NCBI GenBank assembly: GCA_035518875.1
Contig: DATIXD010000113.1
Location: 1 to 6,896 of the forward strand
Origin: DATIXD01 sp035518875
GTDB taxonomy: Bacteria; Pseudomonadota; Gammaproteobacteria; Methylococcales; Methylococcaceae
Direction: 5' to 3'
Length of the DNA: 6,896 nucleotides
The translations under genes and the position numbers were made by a program. How positions within the stretch are numbered: position 1 is the stretch's first letter; every line of letters begins with the position of its first letter. This document shows positions 1 to 5,601 of the stretch, piece after piece. A model generated the notes under the pieces. It worked only from the letters and a program-made list of their open reading frames with translations. It was not told where the DNA came from and did not search any database.

Positions 1-1504
1 CGACATGCATACCCATATCGGCGGCGGCAAGGTCACCATCGCCCGCAACCTGCTGCCGGAAGACCATCGCGGCGATCCGGTGGAACGCCAGGGCCTGATG
101 CGCGCCGGCTGCGGCCATGCCGTGCCGTCTACCTTGACAACCGGCTATCGCTACGCCGAAATGGGCTACACGGCGGGCTTCGAACCCGCCGTGCTGCCGA
201 TCAACGCCCGCCAGGCGCACATGGAAATGGCCGACGTGCCGCTGTTGGATGTGGGCGGTTACGTCATGCTGGGCAGCGACGACTATTTCCTGCGCATGCT
301 GGCCGCCGGCAAGAACCAGGAGGAAATCAACCAGTACGTGGCCTGGACTATCCATTCCGCCCAAGCCATCGGCATCAAGGTGGTCAATCCCGGCGGCATC
401 AGCGCCTTCAAATTCAACCAGCGCAGCTTGGATCTGGACGAGCAGCATGTCCATTATGGCGTCACTCCGCGCAAGGTGTTGCAGACCCTGGCCCGCGCCG
501 TGCATGAGCTCGGCGTACCGCATCCGTTGCATGTGCACGGCTGCAATCTGGGCGTGCCCGGCAACGTCGACACCACGCTGAACACGATCGCGGGTATAGA
601 GGGCCTGCCGATGCACCTCACCCACATTCAGTTCCACAGTTACGGTACCGAGGGCGACCGCAAGTTCTCATCCGGCGCCGCGCAGATCGCCGAGTCCTTC
701 AATCGGAACAAGAACATCACCATAGACGTCGGCCAGATCCTGTTCGGCCAGACCGTCACCGCTTCCGGCGATTCCCAGCGCCAGTTCGCCAATTCCAGTC
801 ACGCCTACGGCGGCAAATGGGTGTGCATGGACATCGAATGCGACGCCGGCTGCGGTGTGGTGCCGTTCAAATACAAGGACCAGAATTTCGTCAACGCTCT
901 GCAATGGGCCATCGGCCTGGAAATCTTCCTGTTGGCCGAAGATCCATGGCGCATATTCCTGACCACTGACCATCCCAACGGCGCGCCCTTCACCAGCTAT
1001 CCGCATCTCATCAAGTTGTTGATGAACAAGAGCTTCCGCAACGACATGCTCGCCGCTATCAACCCCGAGGCGGCGGCATTGAGCACCCTGGGCTCGATCG
1101 ATCGGGAATACTCGCTGTATGAAATCGCCATTCTGACTCGCGCCGGCGCGGCGAAACTGCTGGGTTTGAGCGATCGCGGCCATCTGGGTGTGGGTGCGGG
1201 CGCCGACATCACCGTCTACACCGAGGGAGACGACATGGAAAAGATGTTCGCAAAGCCCGACTACGTGTTCAAAGACGGCGAGCTGGTGGTCAAGCACGGC
1301 GAGGTGGTTAAGATCGTCTGGGGCAATGTCCATACCGTCAAGCCGGAATTCGACCGCGCTCACGTGGAAAAGGACCTGCGCGATTACTTCAATCGTTTCC
1401 TCACCATGAAGCTCGACAACTTCATCATCCGCGATGAGGAGATCGAGGGCGACGGCAGAGCCAAACTGCTCGTCCATTCTTGCCGACAGGGAGGCAACGC
1501 ATGA
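1..1504 (+). CDS. fhcA: Formyltransferase/hydrolase complex subunit A, FhcA (5' partial)
   Basis: FhcA is the hydrolytic subunit of the bacterial Fhc complex, related to formylmethanofuran dehydrogenase subunit A (FmdA/FwdA) and the amidohydrolase superfamily. It hydrolyses formyl-methylofuran to formate and methylofuran in the cytoplasm. The reading frame is open at the window's left edge: the ATG at 5 lies inside the metal-binding motif (D)MHTHIGGGKV, so it is internal and roughly 50 N-terminal residues are missing. Counting that Met as residue 1, the candidate zinc and catalytic residues are H2/H4 (HxH), a lysine in GIKVVNPGG (K125, possible carboxylysine), H176/H178 in PLHVHGCNLG, H204/H207 in MHLTHIQFH, and D322 in TTDHPNG. 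All the amidohydrolase metal positions therefore seem kept. The C-terminal part (GAGADITVY and onward) is the usual small beta domain. The TGA stop overlaps the fhcD start as ATGA, implying translational coupling. Subunit identity is secure; individual ligand assignments are by family analogy. Confidence 0.95.
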   Translation, partial: DMHTHIGGGKVTIARNLLPEDHRGDPVERQGLMRAGCGHAVPSTLTTGYRYAEMGYTAGFEPAVLPINARQAHMEMADVPLLDVGGYVMLGSDDYFLRMLAAGKNQEEINQYVAWTIHSAQAIGIKVVNPGGISAFKFNQRSLDLDEQHVHYGVTPRKVLQTLARAVHELGVPHPLHVHGCNLGVPGNVDTTLNTIAGIEGLPMHLTHIQFHSYGTEGDRKFSSGAAQIAESFNRNKNITIDVGQILFGQTVTASGDSQRQFANSSHAYGGKWVCMDIECDAGCGVVPFKYKDQNFVNALQWAIGLEIFLLAEDPWRIFLTTDHPNGAPFTSYPHLIKLLMNKSFRNDMLAAINPEAAALSTLGSIDREYSLYEIAILTRAGAAKLLGLSDRGHLGVGAGADITVYTEGDDMEKMFAKPDYVFKDGELVVKHGEVVKIVWGNVHTVKPEFDRAHVEKDLRDYFNRFLTMKLDNFIIRDEEIEGDGRAKLLVHSCRQGGNA

Positions 1505-2397
1505 TCATTAACGGCGTTCAAATCGATGATACCTTCGCCGAGGCCTTCCCGATGAGGGCCACGCGGGTCATCGTCACCGCTCAGAACCTGAAGTGGGCTT
1601 ATCACGCGGCGAACGCCATGACCGGCTTCGCCACTTCGGTCATCGCCTGCGGCTGCGAAGCCGGCATCGAACGCGAGTTGGCCCCTTCTGAAACTCCCGA
1701 CGGTCGTCCCGGCGTTGCCGCCATGATTTTCGCCATGGGCGGCAAGGGCCTGGCCAAGCAACTGGAAACCCGCGCCGGGCAATGTGTGCTGACCTCGCCT
1801 ACCTCCGCCCTGTTTGCGGGCATCCATGAAGGCGAAAAGATCGCCTTGGGCAAGAACCTGCGCTATTTCGGCGACGGCTTCCAGATTTCCAAGCGAATCA
1901 ACGGCAAACGCTATTGGCGCGTGCCGGTGATGGACGGCGAGTTTCTCACCGAGGAAACCACCGGTATGGTCAAAGCCATCGGCGGCGGAAATTTCCTAAT
2001 TTTGGCCGAGTCCCAACCGCAAGCCCTGGCCGCGTGCGAAGCGGCCATCGAAGCGATGAAGAAGATTTCCAACGTCATCATGCCATTCCCCGGCGGCGCG
2101 GTGCGTTCCGGCTCCAAGGTCGGTTCCAAGTATAAGGCGCTGAACGCCTCCACCAACGATGCCTTCTGCCCTACCCTGAAAGGTCAGACCAAGACCGACC
2201 TGTCGCCCGAAATCGAGTCGGTGATGGAAATCGTCATCGACGGACTGACCGAAGAGGACATCAACAAAGCCATGCGGGCAGGCATACAGGCGGCCTGCGG
2301 CCTGGGCGCGGCTCAAGGCATCCGCCGAATCAGCGCCGGCAACTACGGCGGCAAGCTGGGGCCCTTTCTGTTCCATCTGCGCAAGATTATGGAGTAG
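1501..2397 (+). CDS. fhcD: Formylmethanofuran--tetrahydromethanopterin formyltransferase, FhcD/Ftr
   Basis: FhcD moves the formyl group from N5-formyl-H4MPT to methylofuran, giving formyl-methylofuran for FhcA. The 298 residues match the usual Ftr length of about 297. The N-terminal domain shows IDDTFAEAFPMRATRV (8-23), VTAQN (25-29) and the hallmark ATSVIACGCEAGIE (44-57). The second domain carries GGNFLILAESQ (162-172), FPGGAVRSGSKVGSKYK (196-212) and the C-terminal GNYGGKLGPF (280-289). I chose ATG 1501 because GGGAGG at 1489-1494 sits 6 bases upstream and the protein then begins MIINGVQIDDTF, the typical start; a longer TTG start at 1480 would have no family support. It overlaps fhcA by 4 bases. 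The TAG stop (2395-2397) lies inside the left arm of a palindromic repeat, so the repeat has set the exact C-terminus (FHLRKIME). Confidence 0.96.
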   Translation: MIINGVQIDDTFAEAFPMRATRVIVTAQNLKWAYHAANAMTGFATSVIACGCEAGIERELAPSETPDGRPGVAAMIFAMGGKGLAKQLETRAGQCVLTSPTSALFAGIHEGEKIALGKNLRYFGDGFQISKRINGKRYWRVPVMDGEFLTEETTGMVKAIGGGNFLILAESQPQALAACEAAIEAMKKISNVIMPFPGGAVRSGSKVGSKYKALNASTNDAFCPTLKGQTKTDLSPEIESVMEIVIDGLTEEDINKAMRAGIQAACGLGAAQGIRRISAGNYGGKLGPFLFHLRKIME

Positions 2398-2451
2398 GGT
2401 GCGCCATGCGCACCTAAAAACAGCTGATTTGGTGCGCACGGCGCACCCTAC
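2394..2451. repeat. REP-like long palindrome between fhcD and fhcC
   Basis: Two 21-base arms, 2394-2414 and 2431-2451, are inverted copies with one A/C mismatch (2406 against 2439), separated by a 16-base spacer. The arm begins GTAGGGTGCGCC and the other ends GGCGCACCCTAC. The transcript would form a very stable hairpin. This GGTGCGC/GCGCACC type of palindrome resembles dispersed extragenic repeats that I recall from several proteobacteria, but only one copy lies in this window, so its repeat status is inferred. It is followed by no T-run and so is unlikely to act as an intrinsic terminator; it may stabilise the upstream fhcAD message or tune fhcC expression. Confidence 0.75.
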
Positions 2452-2466
2452 GACAGGGGATTTCGA

Positions 2467-3282
2467 ATGACCGCACTCACCTTCACCCTTAAAACCGTTC
2501 TGCGACAGCGCGTCGATTGTGCACCGTTGACGCCTGACAGGCTGGCCGGAAAATCCGGCGCGGAGATCGGTGCAATCGAGTTGCAATCCGGCAACCGCAA
2601 GCTGCGTGCCGATCAGGTCTTCGTCATTTCGGGCGGTGACGGCGCGGACATCGTATTCGCCAAAGCCACCGCAAAGCTGGACTTCATAGGCAAAGCCATG
2701 AGTTCCGGCCGTATCGCTATCGAAGGTGATGCCGGCGCATACACGGGGATGCAGATGAAAGGCGGCGTCTTGAGCACCAGCGGTAGCGTGGGCGCCTACG
2801 CCGGATGCGAAATGAAAAGCGGCGAGCTCCACATTGGCGGCGACGCCGGCGACTATCTCGGCGCGGCACTCCCCGGCGACAAGAAAGGCATGCAAGGGGG
2901 TGTGGTCATTGTCAGGGGCAACGCGGGCGATCGCGTGGGCGACCACATGCGCCGCGGCGCGATTCTGATCGAAGGCAACGCCGGCGCTTACCTCGGTGCG
3001 CGCATGACGGCGGGTACCATCGGCGTCCTCGGACAAGTTGGCGATTATCCCGGTTACGCCATGAAGCGCGGGACATTGCTGTTGATGCGTGCGCCGGAAA
3101 ACATCTCCGCCACCTTCAATGATTGCGGAACGCATGCTTTAGGCTTCCTGCCGCTCTTGTTGAAAGGCTTTCAGGGTTATAAGACGCAGTTCGGCGCATT
3201 GGCCGACCGGGTCGGGCGTGTGCGCCGTTATGCCGGCGATATGGCTGGGTTGGGGAAAGGGGAGATTTTGATCGTCATTTAG
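2467..3282 (+). CDS. fhcC: Formyltransferase/hydrolase complex subunit C, FhcC
   Basis: FhcC is the structural subunit of the Fhc complex, homologous to formylmethanofuran dehydrogenase subunit C and to the GXGXG (glutamate synthase alpha C-terminal) beta-helix domain. Its 271 residues show a short N-terminal region (1-50) followed by a right-handed helix of repeats built on G-(D/N)-A-G-x-Y-x-G-x-x-M-x-x-G. Visible turns are GDAGAYTGMQMKGG (87-100), GSVGAYAGCEMKSG (106-119), GDAGDYLGAALPGD (125-138), GNAGDRVGDHMRRG (151-164), GNAGAYLGARMTAG (170-183) and GQVGDYPGYAMKRG (189-202). The C-terminal tail carries FNDCGTHALGFLPLLL (217-232), also typical. The ATG at 2467 has AGGGGA at 2455-2460, 6 bases upstream. 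It lies 69 bases after fhcD, past the palindrome, and very probably belongs to the same operon. It completes an fhcA-D-C order; fhcB is expected upstream of fhcA. Confidence 0.95.
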   Translation: MTALTFTLKTVLRQRVDCAPLTPDRLAGKSGAEIGAIELQSGNRKLRADQVFVISGGDGADIVFAKATAKLDFIGKAMSSGRIAIEGDAGAYTGMQMKGGVLSTSGSVGAYAGCEMKSGELHIGGDAGDYLGAALPGDKKGMQGGVVIVRGNAGDRVGDHMRRGAILIEGNAGAYLGARMTAGTIGVLGQVGDYPGYAMKRGTLLLMRAPENISATFNDCGTHALGFLPLLLKGFQGYKTQFGALADRVGRVRRYAGDMAGLGKGEILIVI

Positions 3283-3291
3283 GAGGGCATT

Positions 3292-3320
3292 CCGGAAGTC
3301 GGGTGGTTCACCGTGTCCGG
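3292..3320 (+). other. Nested hairpin just after fhcC
   Basis: CCGGA (3292-3296) pairs with TCCGG (3316-3320), and inside it GGTG (3302-3305) pairs with CACC (3309-3312) around a 3-base loop. It begins 9 bases after the fhcC stop and could protect the 3' end of the fhc transcript. No T-tract follows, so it is not a standard intrinsic terminator. The rest of the gene-free stretch to 3470 holds a 6-bp hairpin CTGACA-GGAA-TGTCAG (3415-3430) and no ORF that I consider real. Confidence 0.3.
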
Positions 3321-3470
3321 CTAACGAGCCCGTCGCCCCGAACCGAACAAACCGAGTCGCTTGTCATCGGCTCTGGGAATCCCGGGTGATCCGCTCGTTG
3401 GCAAATAGGTCTCTCTGACAGGAATGTCAGGCCTAAACCTCGGTTGTTTGTCGCCACGGGCAATAAGGCC

Positions 3471-3650
3471 TTACAGCGAGACGGCCAGCTGGCTACCGCA
3501 GACTTCGACAGTCCTGCCGGCGACCGCCTGGATTTTTTTCGCGCAAGCGCGAGCTTGTCCCGCATCGCTGAAGAAGCCGGTAATCACGCCAGCGGTTTCG
3601 TAGATGTAACCGTTGAAAGAACGGATCAAGGTGATGATCAAGGTGTTCAT
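3471..3650 (-). CDS. Small hypothetical protein, 59 aa
   Basis: I do not recognise this protein. It reads ATG at 3650 to TAA at 3471, 59 residues, starting MNTLIITLIRSFNGYIYETA and ending CGSQLAVSL. The start is supported by AGGAGA (3662-3657), 6 bases upstream. The first 27 residues are rich in I, L, F and Y (TLIITLIRSF, GVITGFF), while the second half is polar and basic (GQARACAKKIQ) with two cysteines (C37, C51); there is no clear signal peptide or full membrane helix. It stands alone on the minus strand, convergent with fhcC and downstream of the membrane protein at 3921-4220. A sigma-54-like element lies 67 bases upstream, so it may have its own regulated promoter. The TAA stop sits in a perfect 10-base palindrome (3464-3473). 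Coding status rests on the ribosome binding site and sensible composition, not on homology. Confidence 0.65.
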   Translation of the reverse strand: MNTLIITLIRSFNGYIYETAGVITGFFSDAGQARACAKKIQAVAGRTVEVCGSQLAVSL

Positions 3651-3715
3651 GGCGCATCTCCTCTCTCGATTGGACCGTCTGTAGAGCCAGTCCGAAATGC
3701 TCTTTGCTAATTATT

Positions 3716-3732
3716 AAGCACGCCTCATGCCA
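3716..3732 (-). promoter_or_regulatory. Candidate sigma-54 (-24/-12) promoter for the 59-aa gene
   Basis: Read on the minus strand this is TGGCATGAGGCGTGCTT. It resembles the sigma-54 consensus TGGCAC-N5-TTGCT, with the GG (3731-3730) and GC (3719-3718) separated by exactly 10 bases. Two consensus positions differ (C to T in TGGCAT, and the first T of TTGC is G). Transcription would start near 3706, leaving a leader of about 55 bases before the ATG at 3650. A match of this quality can occur by chance; the tandem repeats upstream make it more credible. Confidence 0.35.
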
Positions 3733-3804
3733 GTATTTGCTTGTATCTGATTACGCGGTTGTTTCTTGTAAGGATATAAAGTGTTCGGCCGGAATCCGAA
3801 AAAC

Positions 3805-3867
3805 TGTAAAGTTTTTTGACACTATTTGGGACAAGAACTGGTCGACACCGTAAAGTTTTTCGACACT
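3805..3867. repeat. Two 19-bp direct repeats, candidate regulator sites
   Basis: TGTAAAGTTTTTTGACACT at 3805-3823 and CGTAAAGTTTTTCGACACT at 3849-3867 differ at only 2 of 19 positions and are 44 bases apart (about four helical turns). Each copy is a loose inverted repeat (TGTAAA against TTGACA), as is common for dimeric transcription factors. They lie about 83 and 127 bases upstream of the -24 GG of the sigma-54-like element, the usual range for enhancer-binding activators. Copy 1 is also part of a hairpin: AAAAACT (3799-3805), GTAA loop, AGTTTTT (3810-3816). The surrounding 3651-3920 stretch is more AT-rich than its neighbours and holds no convincing gene. Confidence 0.6.
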
Positions 3868-3920
3868 GCTTGAGTAGAGTGTTTGATGGATAGAGGGTTG
3901 CGCCGCGTGCTCTGAAGATT

Positions 3921-4220
3921 TTAGAGTGGGGTTTCAAAGGGCTTTTGGCCCTTTTTCATCATCACCTTTGCCCGAAAAATAGCCGCCAGAAGCGCACCCA
4001 TCAGGACGGACGAGATATCCATTCCAAGCCCCAGCCAAAGCCCATGATTTTGGAAGAGCCCGCCCAGCAAGGGACGCAGCACCAGATACATCCAAATCGA
4101 AAAGCCGGCGTAATACACAATGACGCCGCCTATAACCCATTGCAGGGAGGGGAGGTTGAGCTTTTGGGCCGTTTGATGAAACCACACCGCGATCAATAAA
4201 ATGGCGATAGCCCCGATCAT
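3921..4220 (-). CDS. Small three-helix membrane protein, 99 aa (paralogue A)
   Basis: Function unknown. The 99 residues hold three likely membrane segments: about 2-14 (IGAIAILLIAVWF), 27-48 (QWVIGGVIVYYAGFSIWMYL and following) and 60-82 (GLWLGLGMDISSVLMGALLA and following), ending in a basic tail FRAKVMMKKGQK. The ATG at 4220 has GGAG placed 6 bases upstream. It aligns without gaps to the protein at 5058-5339 over 89 residues with 41 identities; shared blocks are VWF..TA.KLNL..LQW..G..IVYY, LRPL.G and FR.KVM.K. The conservation of an Asn/Leu-Gln-Trp-Gly loop and of a YY pair suggests a defined fold. It lies 97 bases after the HAD gene on the same strand and may be the last gene of that operon. 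A hairpin lies within its last codons (3936-3954). Confidence 0.85.
   Translation of the reverse strand: MIGAIAILLIAVWFHQTAQKLNLPSLQWVIGGVIVYYAGFSIWMYLVLRPLLGGLFQNHGLWLGLGMDISSVLMGALLAAIFRAKVMMKKGQKPFETPL
3936..3956 (+). terminator. Weak plus-strand terminator-like hairpin
   Basis: AAAGGGC (3936-3942) and GCCCTTT (3948-3954) form a perfect 7-bp stem with loop TTTTG, and the T-run reaches 3956. It has terminator shape only on the plus strand, where it would stop transcripts running antisense into the minus-strand operon. On the minus strand it falls inside the last codons of the 99-aa gene and has no T-tail. The T-run is short, and most of it pairs in the stem, so confidence is low. Confidence 0.25.
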
Positions 4221-4296
4221 GATTCTCTCCGTACAGATTGGCCATCAGCAAAAAATAAGCCACGGCCGAAAAAAGTTCCTGCTGTGACTGCCGGCG

Positions 4297-4316
4297 AGCG
4301 GCGAAATTCCGCCGCT
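4297..4316 (-). other. GC-rich hairpin abutting the HAD stop codon
   Basis: AGCGGCG (4297-4303) pairs perfectly with CGCCGCT (4310-4316) around a 6-base loop. On the minus strand it begins one base after the HAD TGA stop (4320-4318). The nearest T-run on that strand lies about 20 bases further on, so it is not a classical terminator; it could act as a processing or stability element between the HAD gene and the downstream membrane protein gene, or weaken read-through. Confidence 0.35.
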
Positions 4317-4317
4317 G

Positions 4318-5046
4318 TCAATGACGAATTGTCGACGCTGTTCCCTCAATCGCGTGGGCGACAGACGCTAACGAGGGAAACACCGCCAGCGCGAGCGACG
4401 TTAATCGCGCAGGCACAGCAGACCCGCTCCCCACCAAGACGGGGAGGCATTCCGCTTTGCGGGCCGCAAGCAGGCCGGCTTCCGAATCTTCAAGAATCAG
4501 GCAGCGCGCAGGAGATGCGCCTAGCCGTCTGGCCGCTTCGAGAAACAGATCCGGCGCCGGCTTGCCCGTGGCCACCTGATCGCGGGTGACTACCAAGGGG
4601 AAACACTCGGTCACACCGCCAAGATGCAGGCATTCCCGAGCATAAGGCCCGTCGCTATTCGTCGCCAGGGCATAAGGAATGCGATCGCGCTTCAGAACCT
4701 CCAGCAACTTGTCCAATCCCGTCATTTTGGCAATGCCATGCAATGCCAAGTACGCTCGCCAATACTTCGTAGCCAGTTCGTTAAAGCACGTGCGGTCAAA
4801 TCCGCTTCCGATTTTCTCTCTGAGCGCTCGCGCCACGTCGTCGGCATGACGTCCGAACAGGCCGTGGCAAAATTCTTCGTCGATCGGCACTCCGAATTCT
4901 GCCGCCGCCTGTTTCCATGCGTGGACATAGCTGGGTTCGGTGTCCAGGACGACCCCGTCCATGTCGAAAATCACAGCTTCAAAATCTGGCAACGCGTTTT
5001 TTGCCAAGTATTGTGTTGTCAGCACAGGGAAGGCGTCCGTGATCAA
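4318..5046 (-). CDS. HAD-superfamily hydrolase (beta-phosphoglucomutase / phosphoglycolate phosphatase-like)
   Basis: A cytoplasmic haloacid-dehalogenase-type phosphatase or phosphomutase of subfamily IA. From the chosen start the protein has 242 residues, typical for the group. Motif I is VIFDMDGVVLDTE (nucleophile D28, acid D30), followed by an alpha-helical cap (about 40-110). Motif II is ALATNS (T129), motif III is the lysine of TGKPAPDLF (K162), and motif IV is LILEDSEAGLLAA (E186, D187). All catalytic residues are present; the substrate cannot be told from sequence. No ATG lies suitably upstream of motif I. I picked TTG at 5046 because AGGA (5058-5055) lies 8 bases upstream; other options are TTG at 5061, which overlaps the previous stop as TTGA, a GTG, or TTG immediately before PDFEAVIF. 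The frame stays open up to 5304, but that part only shadows the membrane protein gene. It starts about 11 bases after that gene, so the two are probably co-transcribed and coupled. Confidence 0.88.
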   Translation of the reverse strand: MITDAFPVLTTQYLAKNALPDFEAVIFDMDGVVLDTEPSYVHAWKQAAAEFGVPIDEEFCHGLFGRHADDVARALREKIGSGFDRTCFNELATKYWRAYLALHGIAKMTGLDKLLEVLKRDRIPYALATNSDGPYARECLHLGGVTECFPLVVTRDQVATGKPAPDLFLEAARRLGASPARCLILEDSEAGLLAARKAECLPVLVGSGSAVPARLTSLALAVFPSLASVAHAIEGTASTIRH

Positions 5047-5057
5047 TTCGTCAATCC

Positions 5058-5339
5058 TCAATTCGCTTGCTGCTTGAGCATCACCTTGCTCCGGAAGAAT
5101 GCCGCACAAGCCGCGCCGATCAGCGAACCGGAGACTTCGATCATGACCTCTGTCAGCATCGTGTGAATCTTGAAGCTCGTACCCATCAAGGGCCTCAAGA
5201 TGCCGAAAGTCCAGCCGAACTTGGCGCCGTAATAGACGATGAGCGCCCCCACGATCCATTGCAAAGGATTGAGATTGAGTTTTATGGCTGTGTGATAAAA
5301 CCAAACGCAGATCAGCACTGCGATAACGCCACCCACCAT
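5058..5339 (-). CDS. Small three-helix membrane protein, 93 aa (paralogue B)
   Basis: Function unknown; a paralogue of the 99-aa protein at 3921-4220. Three likely membrane segments: about 2-15 (VGGVIAVLICVWFY), 27-48 (QWIVGALIVYYGAKFGWTFG and following) and 62-82 (LTEVMIEVSGSLIGAACAAF and following), with basic end FFRSKVMLKQQ. It shares the block TA.KLNL..LQW..G..IVYY and LRPL.G with paralogue A. The third segment carries two acidic residues (E64, E68), whereas A has a single D68 there. The ATG at 5339 has AGGAG 8 bases upstream, and the site can sit in the loop of a 5-bp hairpin (TCAGA/TCTGA, 5341-5356). It is the first gene of the minus-strand operon and is divergent from thiC. Its TGA stop is followed about 11 bases later by the HAD start. 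Confidence 0.87.
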   Translation of the reverse strand: MVGGVIAVLICVWFYHTAIKLNLNPLQWIVGALIVYYGAKFGWTFGILRPLMGTSFKIHTMLTEVMIEVSGSLIGAACAAFFRSKVMLKQQAN

Positions 5340-5430
5340 GTCAGATTCTCCTCTGAATGATCTTTGGTTTGAGGGATGGAAAATGTAACAAACAACGCTT
5401 GCTTTGCCTATGCGCGGCGCGCGGCCTTGC

Positions 5431-5459
5431 TTGCAAATCCCTCAATGATGTTTTAGCTT
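5431..5459 (+). promoter_or_regulatory. thiC: Possible sigma-70 promoter for thiC
   Basis: TTGCAA (5431-5436) and TAGCTT (5454-5459) are 17 bases apart and would start transcription near 5466, just before the first riboswitch helix at 5474. The -10 box is a poor match, so the support is mainly position. Confidence 0.3.
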
Positions 5460-5473
5460 ACCCTCATCCGAAA

Positions 5474-5554
5474 GGCTGGGGGTGCCCGGGCGTTCCGCCG
5501 GGCTGAGAGACACCCTTCGAACCTGATCCGGTTAATGCCGGCGTAGGGAAGGCC
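5474..5554 (+). promoter_or_regulatory. TPP riboswitch (thi box) controlling thiC
   Basis: This is a classic thiamin pyrophosphate aptamer. Closing helix P1 is GGCT (5474-5477) with GGCC (5551-5554). P2 uses GGGTG (5480-5484) with CACCC (5511-5515). P3 is CCCGG (5485-5489) with CCGGG (5498-5502). The pyrimidine-sensing CTGAGA lies at 5503-5508. The second arm holds ACCTGATCCGG (5521-5531) and GTTAATGCCGGCGTAGGGAA (5531-5550), which bind the pyrophosphate end. All strongly conserved bases that I can check are intact. It lies 49 bases before the thiC start, the standard arrangement. TPP binding should lower ThiC production. Confidence 0.96.
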
Positions 5555-5570
5555 GTCCTGCCTGCGCCCC

Positions 5571-5601
5571 CTTTTTCCAACTGCTTCTTCCTCGGAGAAA
5601 G
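5571..5601 (+). promoter_or_regulatory. Putative riboswitch expression platform masking the thiC ribosome binding site
   Basis: CTTTTTCC (5571-5578) can pair over 8 bp (one G-U) with GGAGAAAG (5594-5601), which contains the thiC Shine-Dalgarno GGAG (5594-5597); the loop is 15 bases. The same pyrimidine tract can instead pair with GGAAGG (5547-5552) at the 3' side of the aptamer, which includes P1 bases. TPP would thus free the tract to cover the ribosome site. This is a pairing inference made by eye, consistent with translational control, which is common for proteobacterial thiC. Confidence 0.5.

Noticed and set aside
668..1477. 269-codon minus-strand open frame within fhcA
   Set aside because: It lies entirely antisense to clear FhcA coding sequence, has no family motifs, and is a common by-product of GC-rich codon use.
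1480..1500. Earlier TTG start for fhcD
   Set aside because: It would add seven residues with no family support and include the Shine-Dalgarno GGGAGG in the coding part; ATG 1501 fits better.
1996..3135. 379-codon minus-strand open frame across fhcD and fhcC
   Set aside because: It is antisense to two conserved genes and crosses the palindromic repeat; its His/Ala/Gly-rich translation shows no domain.
3415..3430. CTGACA-GGAA-TGTCAG hairpin as an intrinsic terminator
   Set aside because: The stem is perfect and the loop is GNRA-type, but neither strand has a T-run after it; noted only as a small hairpin.
3655..3657. Alternative ATG just upstream of the 59-aa gene start
   Set aside because: It is in a different frame and overlaps the Shine-Dalgarno region, leaving no space for ribosome binding.
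3725..3937. 70-codon minus-strand open frame across the 19-bp repeats
   Set aside because: No good ribosome site was seen, composition looks random, and it contains the candidate regulator sites; the stretch is better read as intergenic.
3934..4263. 109-codon minus-strand frame overlapping membrane protein A
   Set aside because: The alternative frame (3921-4220) encodes a clear paralogue of the 93-aa protein and has a proper ribosome site, so this one is a shadow.
5047..5304. N-terminal extension of the HAD protein up to an ATG at 5304
   Set aside because: The added residues are an out-of-frame reading of membrane protein B, and HAD subfamily IA proteins normally begin shortly before the DxD motif.
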